A stretch of 64,000 bases of DNA, taken from positions 62,001-126,000 of the forward strand of contig NZ_QEES01000002.1 in NCBI RefSeq assembly GCF_003115775.1. Reading direction: 5' to 3'. A program made the translations under genes and the position numbers. The notes beneath the pieces are model-generated. The model was given only the letters and a program-made list of their open reading frames with translations. It ran no database searches and was not told the origin of the DNA. The DNA is from Cellulomonas sp. WB94 (lineage in GTDB: Bacteria > Actinomycetota > Actinomycetes > Actinomycetales > Cellulomonadaceae). Of this stretch, positions 45,423 through 54,474 are shown piece after piece (within the stretch, counting starts at the first letter, position 1; every line of letters starts with the position of its first letter).

Positions 45423-46064
45423 ATGTCCGTCGTGACGACGCTCCTCGAACTCCACGACCGTGTCCTGCTGACCGGCGACTCCGTCACCGAGTGGGGCCGC
45501 GACTTCTCCGACCCGACCAGCCTCGGGCACGGCTACGCCTTCGTCGTCGCGGCGCTCGCGGGCGCCCGGCGGCCCGACCTCGACCTGACGTTCCTCAACC
45601 GCGGGGTCGGAGGCGACACGGCCGCCCTGCTGCGCGCGCGGTGGGCGGACGACGGTCTCGCGCTGGCCCCGACCGTCGTCTCGGTCATGATCGGCATCAA
45701 CGACACGTGGCGCCGCTTCGACGCGGGCCGGGCGACGTCGACCGAGTCCTACGAGTCAGACCTGCGCGCCGTCCTCGACTCGGCCCGGGACGAGCTCGGC
45801 GCGCGGCTCGTGCTGATCGAGCCGTTCCTCGTCCCCGTGAGCGACGACCAGCACGGCTGGCGCACCGACCTCGATCCCCGGATCGGCGTCGTGCGTCGCC
45901 TCGCGGCCGAGTACCGCGCGGTGCTCGTCCCCGCCGACGGCCTCTTCGCCGCAGCCGCCGTGCGCACGTCGCCCGAGGTGTGGACTGCCGACGGCGTGCA
46001 CCCCACGCCGGCCGGGCACGGGCTGCTCGCTCAGGCGTGGCTCGACGCCGTCGGGCTGGGCTGA
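45423..46064 (+). CDS. SGNH/GDSL-family esterase or lipase
   Basis: 213 residues. Block I GDS is at residues 18-20 (LLTGDSVTEWGRD), with Gly in NRGVGGDTAALL, Asn in VMIGINDTW and the Asp-His pair in ADGVHPTPAGH. There is no signal peptide, so it is cytoplasmic; sugar- or acyl-esterase activity of the rhamnogalacturonan acetylesterase-like subgroup is plausible. ATG 45423 is used; GTG 45432 is a possible later start. The substrate is not predictable. Confidence 0.9.
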   Translation: MSVVTTLLELHDRVLLTGDSVTEWGRDFSDPTSLGHGYAFVVAALAGARRPDLDLTFLNRGVGGDTAALLRARWADDGLALAPTVVSVMIGINDTWRRFDAGRATSTESYESDLRAVLDSARDELGARLVLIEPFLVPVSDDQHGWRTDLDPRIGVVRRLAAEYRAVLVPADGLFAAAAVRTSPEVWTADGVHPTPAGHGLLAQAWLDAVGLG

Positions 46065-46076
46065 CGACCGACTGCT

Positions 46077-46105
46077 TTGCACGCGCCCCGCGGGGCGGCT
46101 ACCGT
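46077..46105 (+). promoter_or_regulatory. sigma70-type promoter of the cysK leader
   Basis: TTGCAC (46077-46082) and TACCGT (46100-46105) are separated by exactly 17 bp. Transcription would begin near 46112, about 35 bases before the leader-peptide start codon and 300 before cysK. Confidence 0.6.
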
Positions 46106-46146
46106 CGTAGCGTCTGCGGTCCGTCACGAGGAGGAAGGTCGGAACC

Positions 46147-46221
46147 ATGCACCGCTGCATGTCCGCCACTCCTGTCGCAGCGTCGACCCGCCGGACCGCC
46201 GCCAGCTGTCGCTGTCTCTAG
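46147..46221 (+). CDS. 24-residue cysteine-containing leader peptide upstream of cysK
   Basis: ATG 46147 is preceded by a strong GAGGAGGAAGG ribosome site about 10 bases upstream. The peptide has three cysteines (positions 4, 21 and 23) and ends ...SCRCL-stop, i.e. two Cys codons within four codons of the TAG at 46219-46221. The stop codon abuts the left arm of a 10-bp stem. Cys-containing upstream reading frames that sense cysteine are known from mycobacterial sulfur genes. Here the peptide should let translation of the leader report Cys-tRNA supply. It is too short for ordinary gene calling. Confidence 0.65.
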   Translation: MHRCMSATPVAASTRRTAASCRCL

Positions 46222-46411
46222 AGCGCTGGCTGCCGCACGGCGGCGCGCCCCGTGAGGGCCGCCCCCCTGCCAGCGCTCGCCCCGGCCGGCACCTCCCCGG
46301 CATACCGGCGCCAGATCCCGCGTTACAGCCCCTGCGCCACGCCCCAGGCACCCCGACACACCCTTCGCCCGCGCGTCCACCCCGACCCGCGACACCAGAC
46401 AAGAGGACGAC
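46221..46411 (+). promoter_or_regulatory. cysK leader: stem-loop followed by C-rich, G-poor tract (putative attenuator)
   Basis: GAGCGCTGGC at 46221-46230 pairs perfectly with GCCAGCGCTC at 46269-46278; GGCGGC (46239-46244) can pair with GCCGCC inside the loop. The following 46320-46400 is very rich in C and poor in G, like Rho-utilisation sites. Ribosome stalling at the leader's Cys codons would change folding or Rho access before cysK. Confidence 0.5.
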
Positions 46412-47347
46412 ATGGCACGCATCTATGACGACGCGACCCAGCTGGTCGGCAACACGCCGCTGGTCCGCATCAACAAGCTGACCGAGGGCGTGGGCGCCAC
46501 GATCGTCGGCAAGCTCGAGTTCTACAACCCGGCCAGCTCGGTCAAGGACCGCATCGGCGTCGCGATCGTCGACGCGGCCGAGGCGTCGGGCGAGCTCAAG
46601 CCCGGCGGGACGATCGTCGAGGCCACGAGCGGCAACACCGGCATCGCACTGGCGTTCGTCGGTGCGGCGCGCGGCTACGACGTGGTCCTGACGATGCCCG
46701 ACTCGATGTCCAAGGAGCGCCGCGCACTGCTGCGTGCCTACGGCGCCGAGCTCATCCTCACGCCGGGTGCCGCGGGCATGAAGGGCGCCGTCGACAAGGC
46801 CAACGAGATCGCCGCCGAGCGTCCGGGTGCGATCCTCGCGCGCCAGTTCGCGAACGCCGCGAACCCTGAGATCCACCGCCGCACGACGGCCGAGGAGATC
46901 TGGGCCGACACCGACGGCAAGGTCGACATCCTCGTCGCGGGCATCGGCACCGGCGGGACGATCACCGGCGTCGGGCAGGTGCTCAAGGCGCGCAAGCCCG
47001 GCGTGCAGATCATCGCCGTCGAGCCCGCCGAGTCGCCGATCCTCAACGGCGGCGCTCCGGGCCCCCACAAGATCCAGGGCCTGGGCGCGAACTTCATCCC
47101 GGAGATCCTCGACACCACGGTCTACGACGAGGTCTTCGACGTCGACACCGACACGGCCGTCGCCGTCGCGCGGCGCGCCGCCAAGGAGGAGGGCCTGCTC
47201 GTCGGGATCTCCTCGGGTGCCGCGCTGCACGCCGCGATCGAGGTCGGCAAGCGCCCGGAGAACGCGGGCAAGCTCATCGTCGTCATCATCCCGTCGTTCG
47301 GCGAGCGGTACCTCTCGACGATCCTCTACGCCGACCTGCTCGACTGA
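46412..47347 (+). CDS. cysK: cysteine synthase A (O-acetylserine sulfhydrylase)
   Basis: 311 residues. PLP-binding Lys45 is in [11 protein letters not shown], the substrate loop is TSGNTGIAL and the phosphate-binding loop GTGGTITG. It makes cysteine from O-acetylserine and sulfide. AGAGGA precedes ATG. cysE follows 16 bp downstream, so the two form the serine-to-cysteine operon and may also form the cysteine synthase complex. Expression is probably controlled by the upstream leader peptide. Confidence 0.97.
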   Translation: MARIYDDATQLVGNTPLVRINKLTEGVGATIVGKLEFYNPASSVKDRIGVAIVDAAEASGELKPGGTIVEATSGNTGIALAFVGAARGYDVVLTMPDSMSKERRALLRAYGAELILTPGAAGMKGAVDKANEIAAERPGAILARQFANAANPEIHRRTTAEEIWADTDGKVDILVAGIGTGGTITGVGQVLKARKPGVQIIAVEPAESPILNGGAPGPHKIQGLGANFIPEILDTTVYDEVFDVDTDTAVAVARRAAKEEGLLVGISSGAALHAAIEVGKRPENAGKLIVVIIPSFGERYLSTILYADLLD

Positions 47348-47363
47348 CCGGGGCGCCCACACC

Positions 47364-47945
47364 GTGTCCCTTCGCACGTTCTGGTCCGTCCTGCGGGACG
47401 ACCTCGAGGTCGCGCTCCGTGAAGACCCCGCAGCGCGCACGCGCTTCGAGGTCGCCGTCGCGTACCCGGGTGTGCACGCGGTGTGGGCCTACCGGCTCGC
47501 GCACAGGATGTGGCACCAGCCCGGCCTGCAGCTGCCCGCTCGCCTGCTCTCGCAGGCGACGCGGGCCGCCACGGGCATCGAGATCCACCCGGCCGCCAAG
47601 CTCGGCCACCGCCTGTTCATCGACCACGGCATGGGTGTCGTCATCGGCGAGACCGCCGAGGTCGGGGACGACGTCGTGCTCTTCCACGGCGCGACCCTCG
47701 GCGGGCGCTCGATGCGGCATGGCAAGCGGCACCCGACTCTCGGCGACCGCGTGGTGGTCGGAGCGGGCGCGAAGATCCTCGGTCCCGTCCGCATCGGTGA
47801 CGGCGCGCAGATCGGCGCGAACGCGGTCGTCGTCAAGGACGTCCCCGCCGGCGCGGTGGCGGTCGGCGTCCCGGCCGCGGTGCGCCCGCGCCCCGCGGCG
47901 TGGTCGATCGACGCCGACTTCCTCGACCCGGCGATCTACATCTGA
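47364..47945 (+). CDS. cysE: serine O-acetyltransferase
   Basis: 193 residues from GTG 47364. The short N-terminal helical part leads into the left-handed hexapeptide-repeat helix: [46 protein letters not shown]. It acetylates serine with acetyl-CoA, giving the CysK substrate. The short form without the long N-terminal domain of E. coli CysE is common in actinobacteria and Bacillus. Confidence 0.96.
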   Translation: MSLRTFWSVLRDDLEVALREDPAARTRFEVAVAYPGVHAVWAYRLAHRMWHQPGLQLPARLLSQATRAATGIEIHPAAKLGHRLFIDHGMGVVIGETAEVGDDVVLFHGATLGGRSMRHGKRHPTLGDRVVVGAGAKILGPVRIGDGAQIGANAVVVKDVPAGAVAVGVPAAVRPRPAAWSIDADFLDPAIYI

Positions 47946-48023
47946 CCGGATCGCCCGTCGCCACCTGCGACACTCTCCCCCGGGCGCGACGAGGCGTCCG
48001 GTCGATCAGAGACGAGGCGCGCG

Positions 48024-49058
48024 ATGCGGCTGGGTTATCACACGGGCTACTGGTCAGCGGGTCCCCCGGTCGGCGCGCAGGAGGCGGTCATCGCCGCCGA
48101 ACAGCTCGGCTACGACTCGGTCTGGACCGCCGAGGCGTACGGCTCGGACGCTCTGACCCCGCTCGCGTGGTGGGGATCGCGGACCTCGCGCATCCGCCTC
48201 GGCACCGCGATCGCCCAGATCTCCGCGCGGACCCCCACGGCGACGGCCATGGCCGCGCTCACCCTCGACCACCTCTCGGGGGGCCGCTTCACGCTCGGGC
48301 TCGGGGTGTCGGGGCCGCAGGTCGTCGAGGGCTGGTACGGCCAGCCGTACCCGCGTCCGCTCGCCCGGACGCGCGAGTACGTCGCGATCGTGCGCGACGT
48401 CCTGCGGCGCGAGAACCCCGTGACCTACGACGGCGCGTTCTACCGCCTGCCCCTGCCCGCGGCCGAGAGCTCGGGGCTGGGCAAGGCGCTGCGCTCGACG
48501 GTGCACCCGCTGCGCGCCGACCTGCCGATCCATCTCGCCGCGGAGGGCCCCAAGAACGTCGCGCTCGCGGCGGAGATCTCCGACGGCTGGCTGCCGATGT
48601 TCTACTCGCCGCGGATGGACGCCAGCTACCGCGAGATGCTCGCCGACGGCTTCGCGCAGCGCGGTGCCGGCGGGCGACCGATCGAGGAGTTCGAGGTCAC
48701 CGCGACCGTGCCCGTCGTGATCGACGACGACATCGAGCGCGCGGCCGACGCCGTGCGCCCGTTCATCGCGCTGTACGCCGGGGGCATGGGCGCCAAGGGC
48801 GCGAACTTCCACCGCAACGTGCTCGACCGGCTGGGCTACTCCGACGCGTGCGACGAGATCCAGGCGCACTACCTCGCGGGCGACCGCGCCCGGGCGACCG
48901 CTGCCGTACCGCTCGAGCTCGTCCAGGACGTCGCCCTCGTCGGGCCGCCCGACGAGATCCGGTCGCGGCTGCCCGCCTGGGAGGCCACCGCGATCACGAC
49001 GATGCTCGTGCAGGCGGACCCGCGCACGCTCCCGGTGCTCCGCGAGCTGCTCGGCTGA
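48024..49058 (+). CDS. LLM-class F420-dependent oxidoreductase (TIGR03559-like)
   Basis: 344 residues. MRLGYHTGYWSAGPPVGAQEAVIAAEQLGYDSVWTAEAYGSDALTPLAWWGSRTSRIRLGT is the typical start of an actinobacterial F420-linked LLM family, with FTLGLGVSGPQVVEGWYGQPYPRPLARTREYVAIVRDVL later. Substrate unknown. It has its own 78-bp upstream spacer. It is the third LLM protein in the window and a likely consumer of F420H2 made by the FGD-like enzyme. Confidence 0.88.
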   Translation: MRLGYHTGYWSAGPPVGAQEAVIAAEQLGYDSVWTAEAYGSDALTPLAWWGSRTSRIRLGTAIAQISARTPTATAMAALTLDHLSGGRFTLGLGVSGPQVVEGWYGQPYPRPLARTREYVAIVRDVLRRENPVTYDGAFYRLPLPAAESSGLGKALRSTVHPLRADLPIHLAAEGPKNVALAAEISDGWLPMFYSPRMDASYREMLADGFAQRGAGGRPIEEFEVTATVPVVIDDDIERAADAVRPFIALYAGGMGAKGANFHRNVLDRLGYSDACDEIQAHYLAGDRARATAAVPLELVQDVALVGPPDEIRSRLPAWEATAITTMLVQADPRTLPVLRELLG

Positions 49059-49085
49059 CGGCGGGCCACGACGCGCAGGCCGCCG

Positions 49086-49445
49086 TCAGGGCGCGTCGGG
49101 CAGGTCGCCCGTGCGGTCCTGCGGCGGGAACCAGATGGCCCGACGCAGCGCGACCCGCTCGCCGTCGGCCGTGCGCGGCGTCCCCTCCGCGACCCAGTGG
49201 GCGAGCGCGCTCGCGCTCAGGTGAGCGGGTGCCCTGCCGGTCGCGTTGGCGACCCGCCACCACGGGACCCCGCCGCCGGCGCGCGCCATGATGTGGCCCA
49301 CCTGGCGGGGTCCGCCCCGCGCGGCACCTCCCGCGGCGAGGAGCTCCTCGCTGACGACCTCGGCCACGAGGCCGTACGTCATCGCCCGTCCGGACGGGAT
49401 GCGGTCGACCAGGTCCAGCACGGCCTCGAGGTAGTCGTCGTCCAC
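49086..49445 (-). CDS. alkyltransferase-like (ATL) DNA-binding protein of the MGMT family
   Basis: 119 residues. RIPSGRAMTYGLVAEVV (helix-turn-helix with the Arg finger region) and PRQVGHIMARAGGGVPWWRVANATGRAP match the MGMT DNA-binding domain, but the active-site PCHR is replaced by PWWR, so methyl transfer is impossible. ATL proteins bind alkylated guanine and channel it to nucleotide excision repair. It is convergent with the LLM gene and 11 bp from the start-distal end of the phosphatase gene. Confidence 0.9.
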   Translation of the reverse strand: MDDDYLEAVLDLVDRIPSGRAMTYGLVAEVVSEELLAAGGAARGGPRQVGHIMARAGGGVPWWRVANATGRAPAHLSASALAHWVAEGTPRTADGERVALRRAIWFPPQDRTGDLPDAP

Positions 49446-49456
49446 CGGTGCCCGCG

Positions 49457-50551
49457 TCAGTCCCGGTGCACCAGGACCAGGCCGCGGTCGTCGCTGTCAC
49501 CGGCGCGCACCGCGTCCAGCACCGCCTCGGCGCCGCCGCGCCGGGTCGCCACGACCCGCTCAGCCGCGCCCATGAGGCGGTCGATCCCGAGATCGAGGTC
49601 GTAGCCCGGCACCTCGACCACACCGTCCGTGTAGATCATCAGGGCGTCGCCGTGGTCGAGGCGCCCGGTCCGCTCGACGTGCGGGAGGTCGCGCACGATC
49701 CCCAGCGCCGGCGCACCGATCGTGTCGACGATCTCGACGAGCCCCGAGCCGGCGTGCAGGTGGAGCGCGGGCGGGTGGCCGGCCGAGTCCACCCAGTACC
49801 GGCCGGTCGTGAGGTCGACGGCCACGTGGATCGCCGTCGCGAAGCCCTCCTCCCACGACCGCTCGAGCAGGTAGGTGTTCGCTGCGGCGAGGAAGTCCTC
49901 GCGGGGCATGAGCCCGAGCAGCCCGCCGAAGGCTCCGGACAGCTGCAGCGAGCGGACGCCGGCACCCTGACCCTTCCCGGAGACGTCCACGAGGACGACC
50001 TCGAGGAGGTCCCGGCTCCCGGCGCGCGCTGCGACGAGGAAGTCGCCGGAGAACGCCTCGGCGTGGGCCGACCGCATCGCCGTGTCGACACGCCAGCCCG
50101 ACGGGAGGCGCGGGATCCGACCGTGAGCCGCGAGCCGGTCACGCAGGTCGACGATCATGAGGTCGCTCGGCGCGCCCTGCAGACCGAGCCGGTCGCGATG
50201 CGCCGTGAACGCGACAAGGGCGACGATCGAGATGGCGATGACGAGCTGTTGCCCCGGCGTGATGGCCGCGATGCCCGTCCAGACCATGACGACGACCTGG
50301 ACGACGATGGCCACGCACAGCACGGCCATCCCGCGCAGCCGCAGCAGGAACGCTCCGAGGATCTCGACGAGCAGGAGCACCGACGGGGGTACCCAGGCCG
50401 GCGCGCTGATGATCCCCACCGAGGCGATCACCGTCAGGAGCACCAGCACCGCCGTGGCGGTGACTTGCAGACCCATCCCGCGCCGGCGCAGCCGGGAGCG
50501 AGCATGCGACAGCGGGGTCTCGTGTCGAGCGACGCGCGCCGTGGTGTGCAC
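49457..50551 (-). CDS. membrane PP2C/SpoIIE-type serine phosphatase
   Basis: 364 residues from GTG. Three to four membrane segments fill residues 27-115, then the SpoIIE-like phosphatase domain follows, with metal-binding Asp/Gly motifs EAFSGDFLVAAR, VVLVDVSGKGQGAG and LDHGDALMIYTDGVVEV. Such proteins dephosphorylate anti-sigma-factor antagonists in partner-switching systems. No partner kinase or antagonist is encoded nearby, so its target is unknown. Confidence 0.92.
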   Translation of the reverse strand: MHTTARVARHETPLSHARSRLRRRGMGLQVTATAVLVLLTVIASVGIISAPAWVPPSVLLLVEILGAFLLRLRGMAVLCVAIVVQVVVMVWTGIAAITPGQQLVIAISIVALVAFTAHRDRLGLQGAPSDLMIVDLRDRLAAHGRIPRLPSGWRVDTAMRSAHAEAFSGDFLVAARAGSRDLLEVVLVDVSGKGQGAGVRSLQLSGAFGGLLGLMPREDFLAAANTYLLERSWEEGFATAIHVAVDLTTGRYWVDSAGHPPALHLHAGSGLVEIVDTIGAPALGIVRDLPHVERTGRLDHGDALMIYTDGVVEVPGYDLDLGIDRLMGAAERVVATRRGGAEAVLDAVRAGDSDDRGLVLVHRD

Positions 50552-50654
50552 GCCCGAGGGTATCGAGGTCCACGGCGCGCATGCACGCTGCCGCCCCGCG
50601 GCACCTCCTGCGGGTCACGGTATTCGCGTGACCGTCACCTGCACGAAGGCCAGA

Positions 50655-51929
50655 ATGGCTCAGGTGACCACTGCACCCGCCGGCTACCGCATCATCGAGG
50701 TCCCCGAGTCCCGCAAGGACGAGTTCCAGCAGGTCGACCAGCTCGCGTTCGCGTTCGAGCCCGACGCCGAGACGTCCGCCCAGGTCCCCCTCACGCTGGA
50801 CTGGTCGCGGACGATGGCCGTCGAGACGGAGGCTGGGACGCTCGCCGCGGTGCACGCGTCGTTCCCGTTCACGCTGCCGGTGCCTGGCGCCGAGGTCCCG
50901 TGCGCGGGCCTCACGTGGGTCGGGGCGCGGCCCGACCACCGGCGCCGGGGGCTGCTCTCCGCGATGATCGACACGCACTTCGAACGGGCCATGGGCCGTG
51001 GCGAGCCCGTGTCGGCGCTGTTCGCCGCCGAGCCCGCCATCTACGGGCGGTTCGGGTACGGCTCCGCAGCCGACGACGTGCGTCTCGTGATCCCTCGCGG
51101 GGCCGCGCTGCGGGACGTCGCAGGGTCCGACGAGCTCACGGTGAGGTTCGAGCCGCTCGACCGGGCGGTCCACGTCCCCCTCGTCCAGGCGGTGCACGCG
51201 GCCACGGGGAACGGTCGGCCCGGCTGGATCACACGCGACACGGGGCTGCTCCAGGAACGCCAGCTCGCCGACCCGCCCGCGTGGCGTGAGGGCGGCGAGC
51301 CGTTGCGGGTCGTCACGGTGCTCGCCGGAGACACGCCCCGCGCCTACGCGCTGCTGCGCCGCAAGGAGGTCTGGGGTGAGGGCGGCGCACGGAGCAAGGT
51401 CCTCGTGCGCGAGGTCGCGGCCCTCGACGCGGCCGCCGCACACCGGCTGTGGTCGGTGCTGCTGGACCTCGACCTGACGGCGACCGTCGAGACCGGGATG
51501 CTCGCGGTCGACGACGAGCTGCTGCACCTTCTGGTCGACGCCCGCGCGACCGTCCCCAAGGTCACGGACAACCTCTGGGTGCGGCTCCTCGACGTGCCGG
51601 CGGCGCTTGCGGCGCGCCGCTACTGCGCCCCCGTCGACGTCGTGCTCGACGTCGTCGACGCGTGCCTGCCCGCCAACGCCGGGCGGTGGCGCCTCGTGAC
51701 GGGCGCGCAGGGACCGGACGGCGCGTGGGACGCCCAGGTCACCTCGACGGACGAGCCGGCCGACCTGACCGCGGACGTGCGCGAGCTCGCTGCGACCTAC
51801 CTGGGCGGGCGGTCGTTGGCTGCCCTGGCTCGAGCCGGCCTCGTGACCGAGCACCGCGCGGGGGCCGTGCAGGCGGCCTCCGGGGCGTTCGGGTGGCCCG
51901 TCGCGCCGATGTGCAGCTGGATCTTCTAG
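50655..51929 (+). CDS. Eis-family GNAT N-acetyltransferase
   Basis: 424 residues. Two GNAT-like domains and a C-terminal sterol-carrier-like domain make up the family; visible are WVGARPDHRRRGLLSAMIDTHFERA (acetyl-CoA pyrophosphate loop) and AEPAIYGRFGYGSA. The C-terminus ends CSWIF, and the terminal carboxylate serves in catalysis in Eis. Mycobacterial Eis acetylates aminoglycosides at several positions and host or bacterial proteins. The ATG has GAAGG upstream; a GTG at about 50629 is possible. Its stop shares the CTAG with the convergent rpiB stop. Confidence 0.9.
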   Translation: MAQVTTAPAGYRIIEVPESRKDEFQQVDQLAFAFEPDAETSAQVPLTLDWSRTMAVETEAGTLAAVHASFPFTLPVPGAEVPCAGLTWVGARPDHRRRGLLSAMIDTHFERAMGRGEPVSALFAAEPAIYGRFGYGSAADDVRLVIPRGAALRDVAGSDELTVRFEPLDRAVHVPLVQAVHAATGNGRPGWITRDTGLLQERQLADPPAWREGGEPLRVVTVLAGDTPRAYALLRRKEVWGEGGARSKVLVREVAALDAAAAHRLWSVLLDLDLTATVETGMLAVDDELLHLLVDARATVPKVTDNLWVRLLDVPAALAARRYCAPVDVVLDVVDACLPANAGRWRLVTGAQGPDGAWDAQVTSTDEPADLTADVRELAATYLGGRSLAALARAGLVTEHRAGAVQAASGAFGWPVAPMCSWIF

Positions 51930-52378
51930 CGGGACGCCTCGTACGCCGTCAGCAGGTCGATGCGGCGCTGGTGCCGCGCATCGCCGCTGAACGGCTCGGC
52001 GAGGAACGCCTCGACGAGCTCGATCGCCTCATCGACGGAGTGCTGCCGCGCCCCGATCGCGACGACGTTCGCGTCGTTGTGGGCACGGCCGAGCTGCGCG
52101 GTGTCGTGGTTCCAGGCGAGTGCTGCGCGGACGCCGACCACCTTGTTGGCGGCGATGGCCTCGCCGTTGCCCGAGCCGCCGATGACGACACCGAGGCTCC
52201 CCGGGTCGGCGACGACCGCCTCGCCCGCCGCGAGGCAGAACGGGGGGTAGTCGTCGTCGGCGTCGTAGGCGAAGGCCCCGTGGTCGACGACCTCGAACCG
52301 GTCACCGGCACTGAGGTGCTCGATGAGCGCGACCTTGAGCTCGTACCCGGCATGATCAGCAGCAACGTGGATGCGCAT
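51926..52378 (-). CDS. rpiB: ribose-5-phosphate isomerase B
   Basis: 150 residues from ATG 52378. MRIHVAADHAGYELKVALIEHL, the anion-hole loop VIGGSGNGEAIAANKV, LAWNHDTAQLGRAHNDANVVAIGAR and an Arg near the C-terminus define the LacAB/RpiB family. It interconverts ribose-5-phosphate and ribulose-5-phosphate. In the usual Cys position of this family there is Ser (GGSGNG), as in the actinobacterial type that uses Glu as base. An ATG six codons upstream is a weaker start. Confidence 0.93.
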   Translation of the reverse strand: MRIHVAADHAGYELKVALIEHLSAGDRFEVVDHGAFAYDADDDYPPFCLAAGEAVVADPGSLGVVIGGSGNGEAIAANKVVGVRAALAWNHDTAQLGRAHNDANVVAIGARQHSVDEAIELVEAFLAEPFSGDARHQRRIDLLTAYEASR

Positions 52379-52430
52379 GCGCCGATTGTGCCGCATCCGG
52401 AGGCCCCACCGGGTGTCATAGCCTGAGCCC

Positions 52431-54431
52431 ATGACTCACAGCGGCATCGACCTCACCGCCCTCGACCCCGCGGTCCGCCCGCAGGACGACCTGTACTCGC
52501 ATGTGAACGGCCGCTGGATCGCGACCCACGAGATCCCCGCCGACCGCGCCGTCGACGGGGCGTTCCGTGCGCTGCACGACCAGGCGGAGGAGCAGGTCCG
52601 GGACATCATCACCGACGCCGCGTCGTCCGCGTCGGGCTCCGGCGCCGAGCAGGGCTCAGGTGGCGGCGTCGAGGCGCAGATCGGTGCGCTCTACGCGAGC
52701 TTCATGGACGAGCCCGCCGTCGAGGCGGCCGGGATCGCCCCGTTGCGCGCCGACCTCGCCCTCATCGACGACGCGACGACGAAGGCCGAGCTGACCGGTG
52801 CGCTGGGAGCGCTGCAGCGCACGGGGGCCGCCGGGGCGACCGGGTTCTGGGTCGACAACGACGCCAAGGACCCGACGCGCTACGTCGTCTACCTCGCCCA
52901 GTCGGGGCTCGGGCTGCCCGACGAGTCGTACTACCGCGAGGACCAGTACGCCCAGGTGCGCGACGCGTACCGCCCCCACGTCGCCCGCATGCTGACGCTC
53001 GGTGGGGTCGCCGCCGACGAGGCGCAGGCCGCGGAGCTCGCAGGCCGCGTCGTCGCGCTCGAGACGAAGCTCGCGGCCGGGCACTGGGACGTCGTCAAGG
53101 ACCGCGACGCGGACCTCACGTACAACCCGACGACCCTCGCCGACCTCGCCGCGTCAGCTCCCGGATTCGACTGGCTCGCCTGGGCGCACGCGCTCGGGGC
53201 ACCGCAGCACGCCCTCGAGCAGCTGGTCGTCCGGGAGCCGTCGTTCGCCGAGTCGTTCGCGCGGCTGTGGGCCGACGAGCCGCTCGAGGACTGGAAGGCG
53301 TGGCTCGGGTTCCATGCGGTGTCGGCTCGCGCGCCGTACCTGTCGAGCGCGCTCGTCGAGGCCAACTTCGACTTCTACGCGCGCACGCTGACGGGCGCGC
53401 AGGAGCTGCGCGACCGGTGGAAGCGCGGCGTGGGGCTCGTGCAGGGCGTCCTCGGCGAGGCGGTGGGCAAGGTGTACGTCGAGCGACACTTCCCGCCGAC
53501 CCACAAGGACAAGATGACCGTCCTCGTCGACAACCTCGTCGCCGCCTACCGGGAGTCGATCTCCGCACTCGAGTGGATGGGCGAGGACACGCGCGCGAAG
53601 GCGCTCGCGAAGCTCGACGCGTTCACCCCGAAGATCGGCTACCCGGTCAAGTGGCGCGACTACTCGGCCCTGACGGTCAGCCCCGACGACCTCGTGGGCA
53701 ACGTCCGCCGCGCGTCGGCGTTCGAGCAGGACTGGGAGCTCGCGAAGATCGGCAAGCCGATCGACCGTGACGAGTGGTTCATGACGCCGCAGACCGTCAA
53801 CGCGTACTACAACCCCGGCATGAACGAGATCGTCTTCCCGGCGGCGATCCTGCAGCCCCCGTTCTTCGACGCCGACGCCGACGACGCGGTCAACTACGGC
53901 GGCATCGGCGCGGTCATCGGTCACGAGATCGGCCACGGGTTCGACGACCAGGGCTCGAAGTACGACGGCCAGGGCAGGCTCGAGGACTGGTGGACGGCCG
54001 AGGACAGGGCGGAGTTCGAGAAGCGCACGAGCGCGCTCATCGCGCAGTACTCCGCGTTCTCCCCCGCTCAGCTCGGCGGCTCGCACCACGTGAACGGCGC
54101 GCTGACGATCGGCGAGAACATCGGCGACCTCGGCGGGCTGTCGATCGCGCTGACGGCCTACCGGATCGCGCTCGGGCGGCCGCTCGCCGAGGCCCCCGTG
54201 ATCGACGGCCTCACCGGCGTGCAGCGGGTGCTGATCGGCTGGGCCCAGGCGTGGCAGTCCAAGGCCCGCGACGAGGAGGCCATCCGGCGCCTCGCGACCG
54301 ACCCGCACGCGCCCAACGAGTTCCGCTGCAACGGTGTGCTGCGCAACCTCGACGAGTTCTACGCCGCGTACGGCGTGGCGCCCGGCGACGCGCTGTACCT
54401 GCCGCCGGAGGAGCGCGTGCAGATCTGGTGA
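52431..54431 (+). CDS. pepO: M13-family zinc metalloendopeptidase (PepO/neprilysin-like)
   Basis: 666 residues without signal peptide, so cytoplasmic. Zinc motif HEIGH is at residues 498-502 (VIGHEIGHGFDDQGSKYDGQG), the third ligand region is ENIGDLGGLSIAL, and substrate-binding NAYYNPGMNEIVFPAAILQPPFF precedes. M13 enzymes cut small peptides at hydrophobic residues. A hairpin follows the gene. Confidence 0.95.
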   Translation: MTHSGIDLTALDPAVRPQDDLYSHVNGRWIATHEIPADRAVDGAFRALHDQAEEQVRDIITDAASSASGSGAEQGSGGGVEAQIGALYASFMDEPAVEAAGIAPLRADLALIDDATTKAELTGALGALQRTGAAGATGFWVDNDAKDPTRYVVYLAQSGLGLPDESYYREDQYAQVRDAYRPHVARMLTLGGVAADEAQAAELAGRVVALETKLAAGHWDVVKDRDADLTYNPTTLADLAASAPGFDWLAWAHALGAPQHALEQLVVREPSFAESFARLWADEPLEDWKAWLGFHAVSARAPYLSSALVEANFDFYARTLTGAQELRDRWKRGVGLVQGVLGEAVGKVYVERHFPPTHKDKMTVLVDNLVAAYRESISALEWMGEDTRAKALAKLDAFTPKIGYPVKWRDYSALTVSPDDLVGNVRRASAFEQDWELAKIGKPIDRDEWFMTPQTVNAYYNPGMNEIVFPAAILQPPFFDADADDAVNYGGIGAVIGHEIGHGFDDQGSKYDGQGRLEDWWTAEDRAEFEKRTSALIAQYSAFSPAQLGGSHHVNGALTIGENIGDLGGLSIALTAYRIALGRPLAEAPVIDGLTGVQRVLIGWAQAWQSKARDEEAIRRLATDPHAPNEFRCNGVLRNLDEFYAAYGVAPGDALYLPPEERVQIW

Positions 54432-54449
54432 GGGGTCCGGCTCGGGGCT

Positions 54450-54474
54450 GCCGAGCTGGTCAGGGCAGCTCGGC
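54450..54474. terminator. hairpin between convergent pepO and the membrane protein gene
   Basis: 9-bp stem 54450-54458 with 54466-54474 and a 7-base loop, overlapping the stop of the leftward gene and starting 19 bases after the pepO stop. Confidence 0.5.

Noticed and set aside
46077-46481. Longer ORF over the cysK leader region
   Set aside because: Out of frame with both the leader peptide and cysK, without a ribosome site; the short frame at 46147 has the strong signal.
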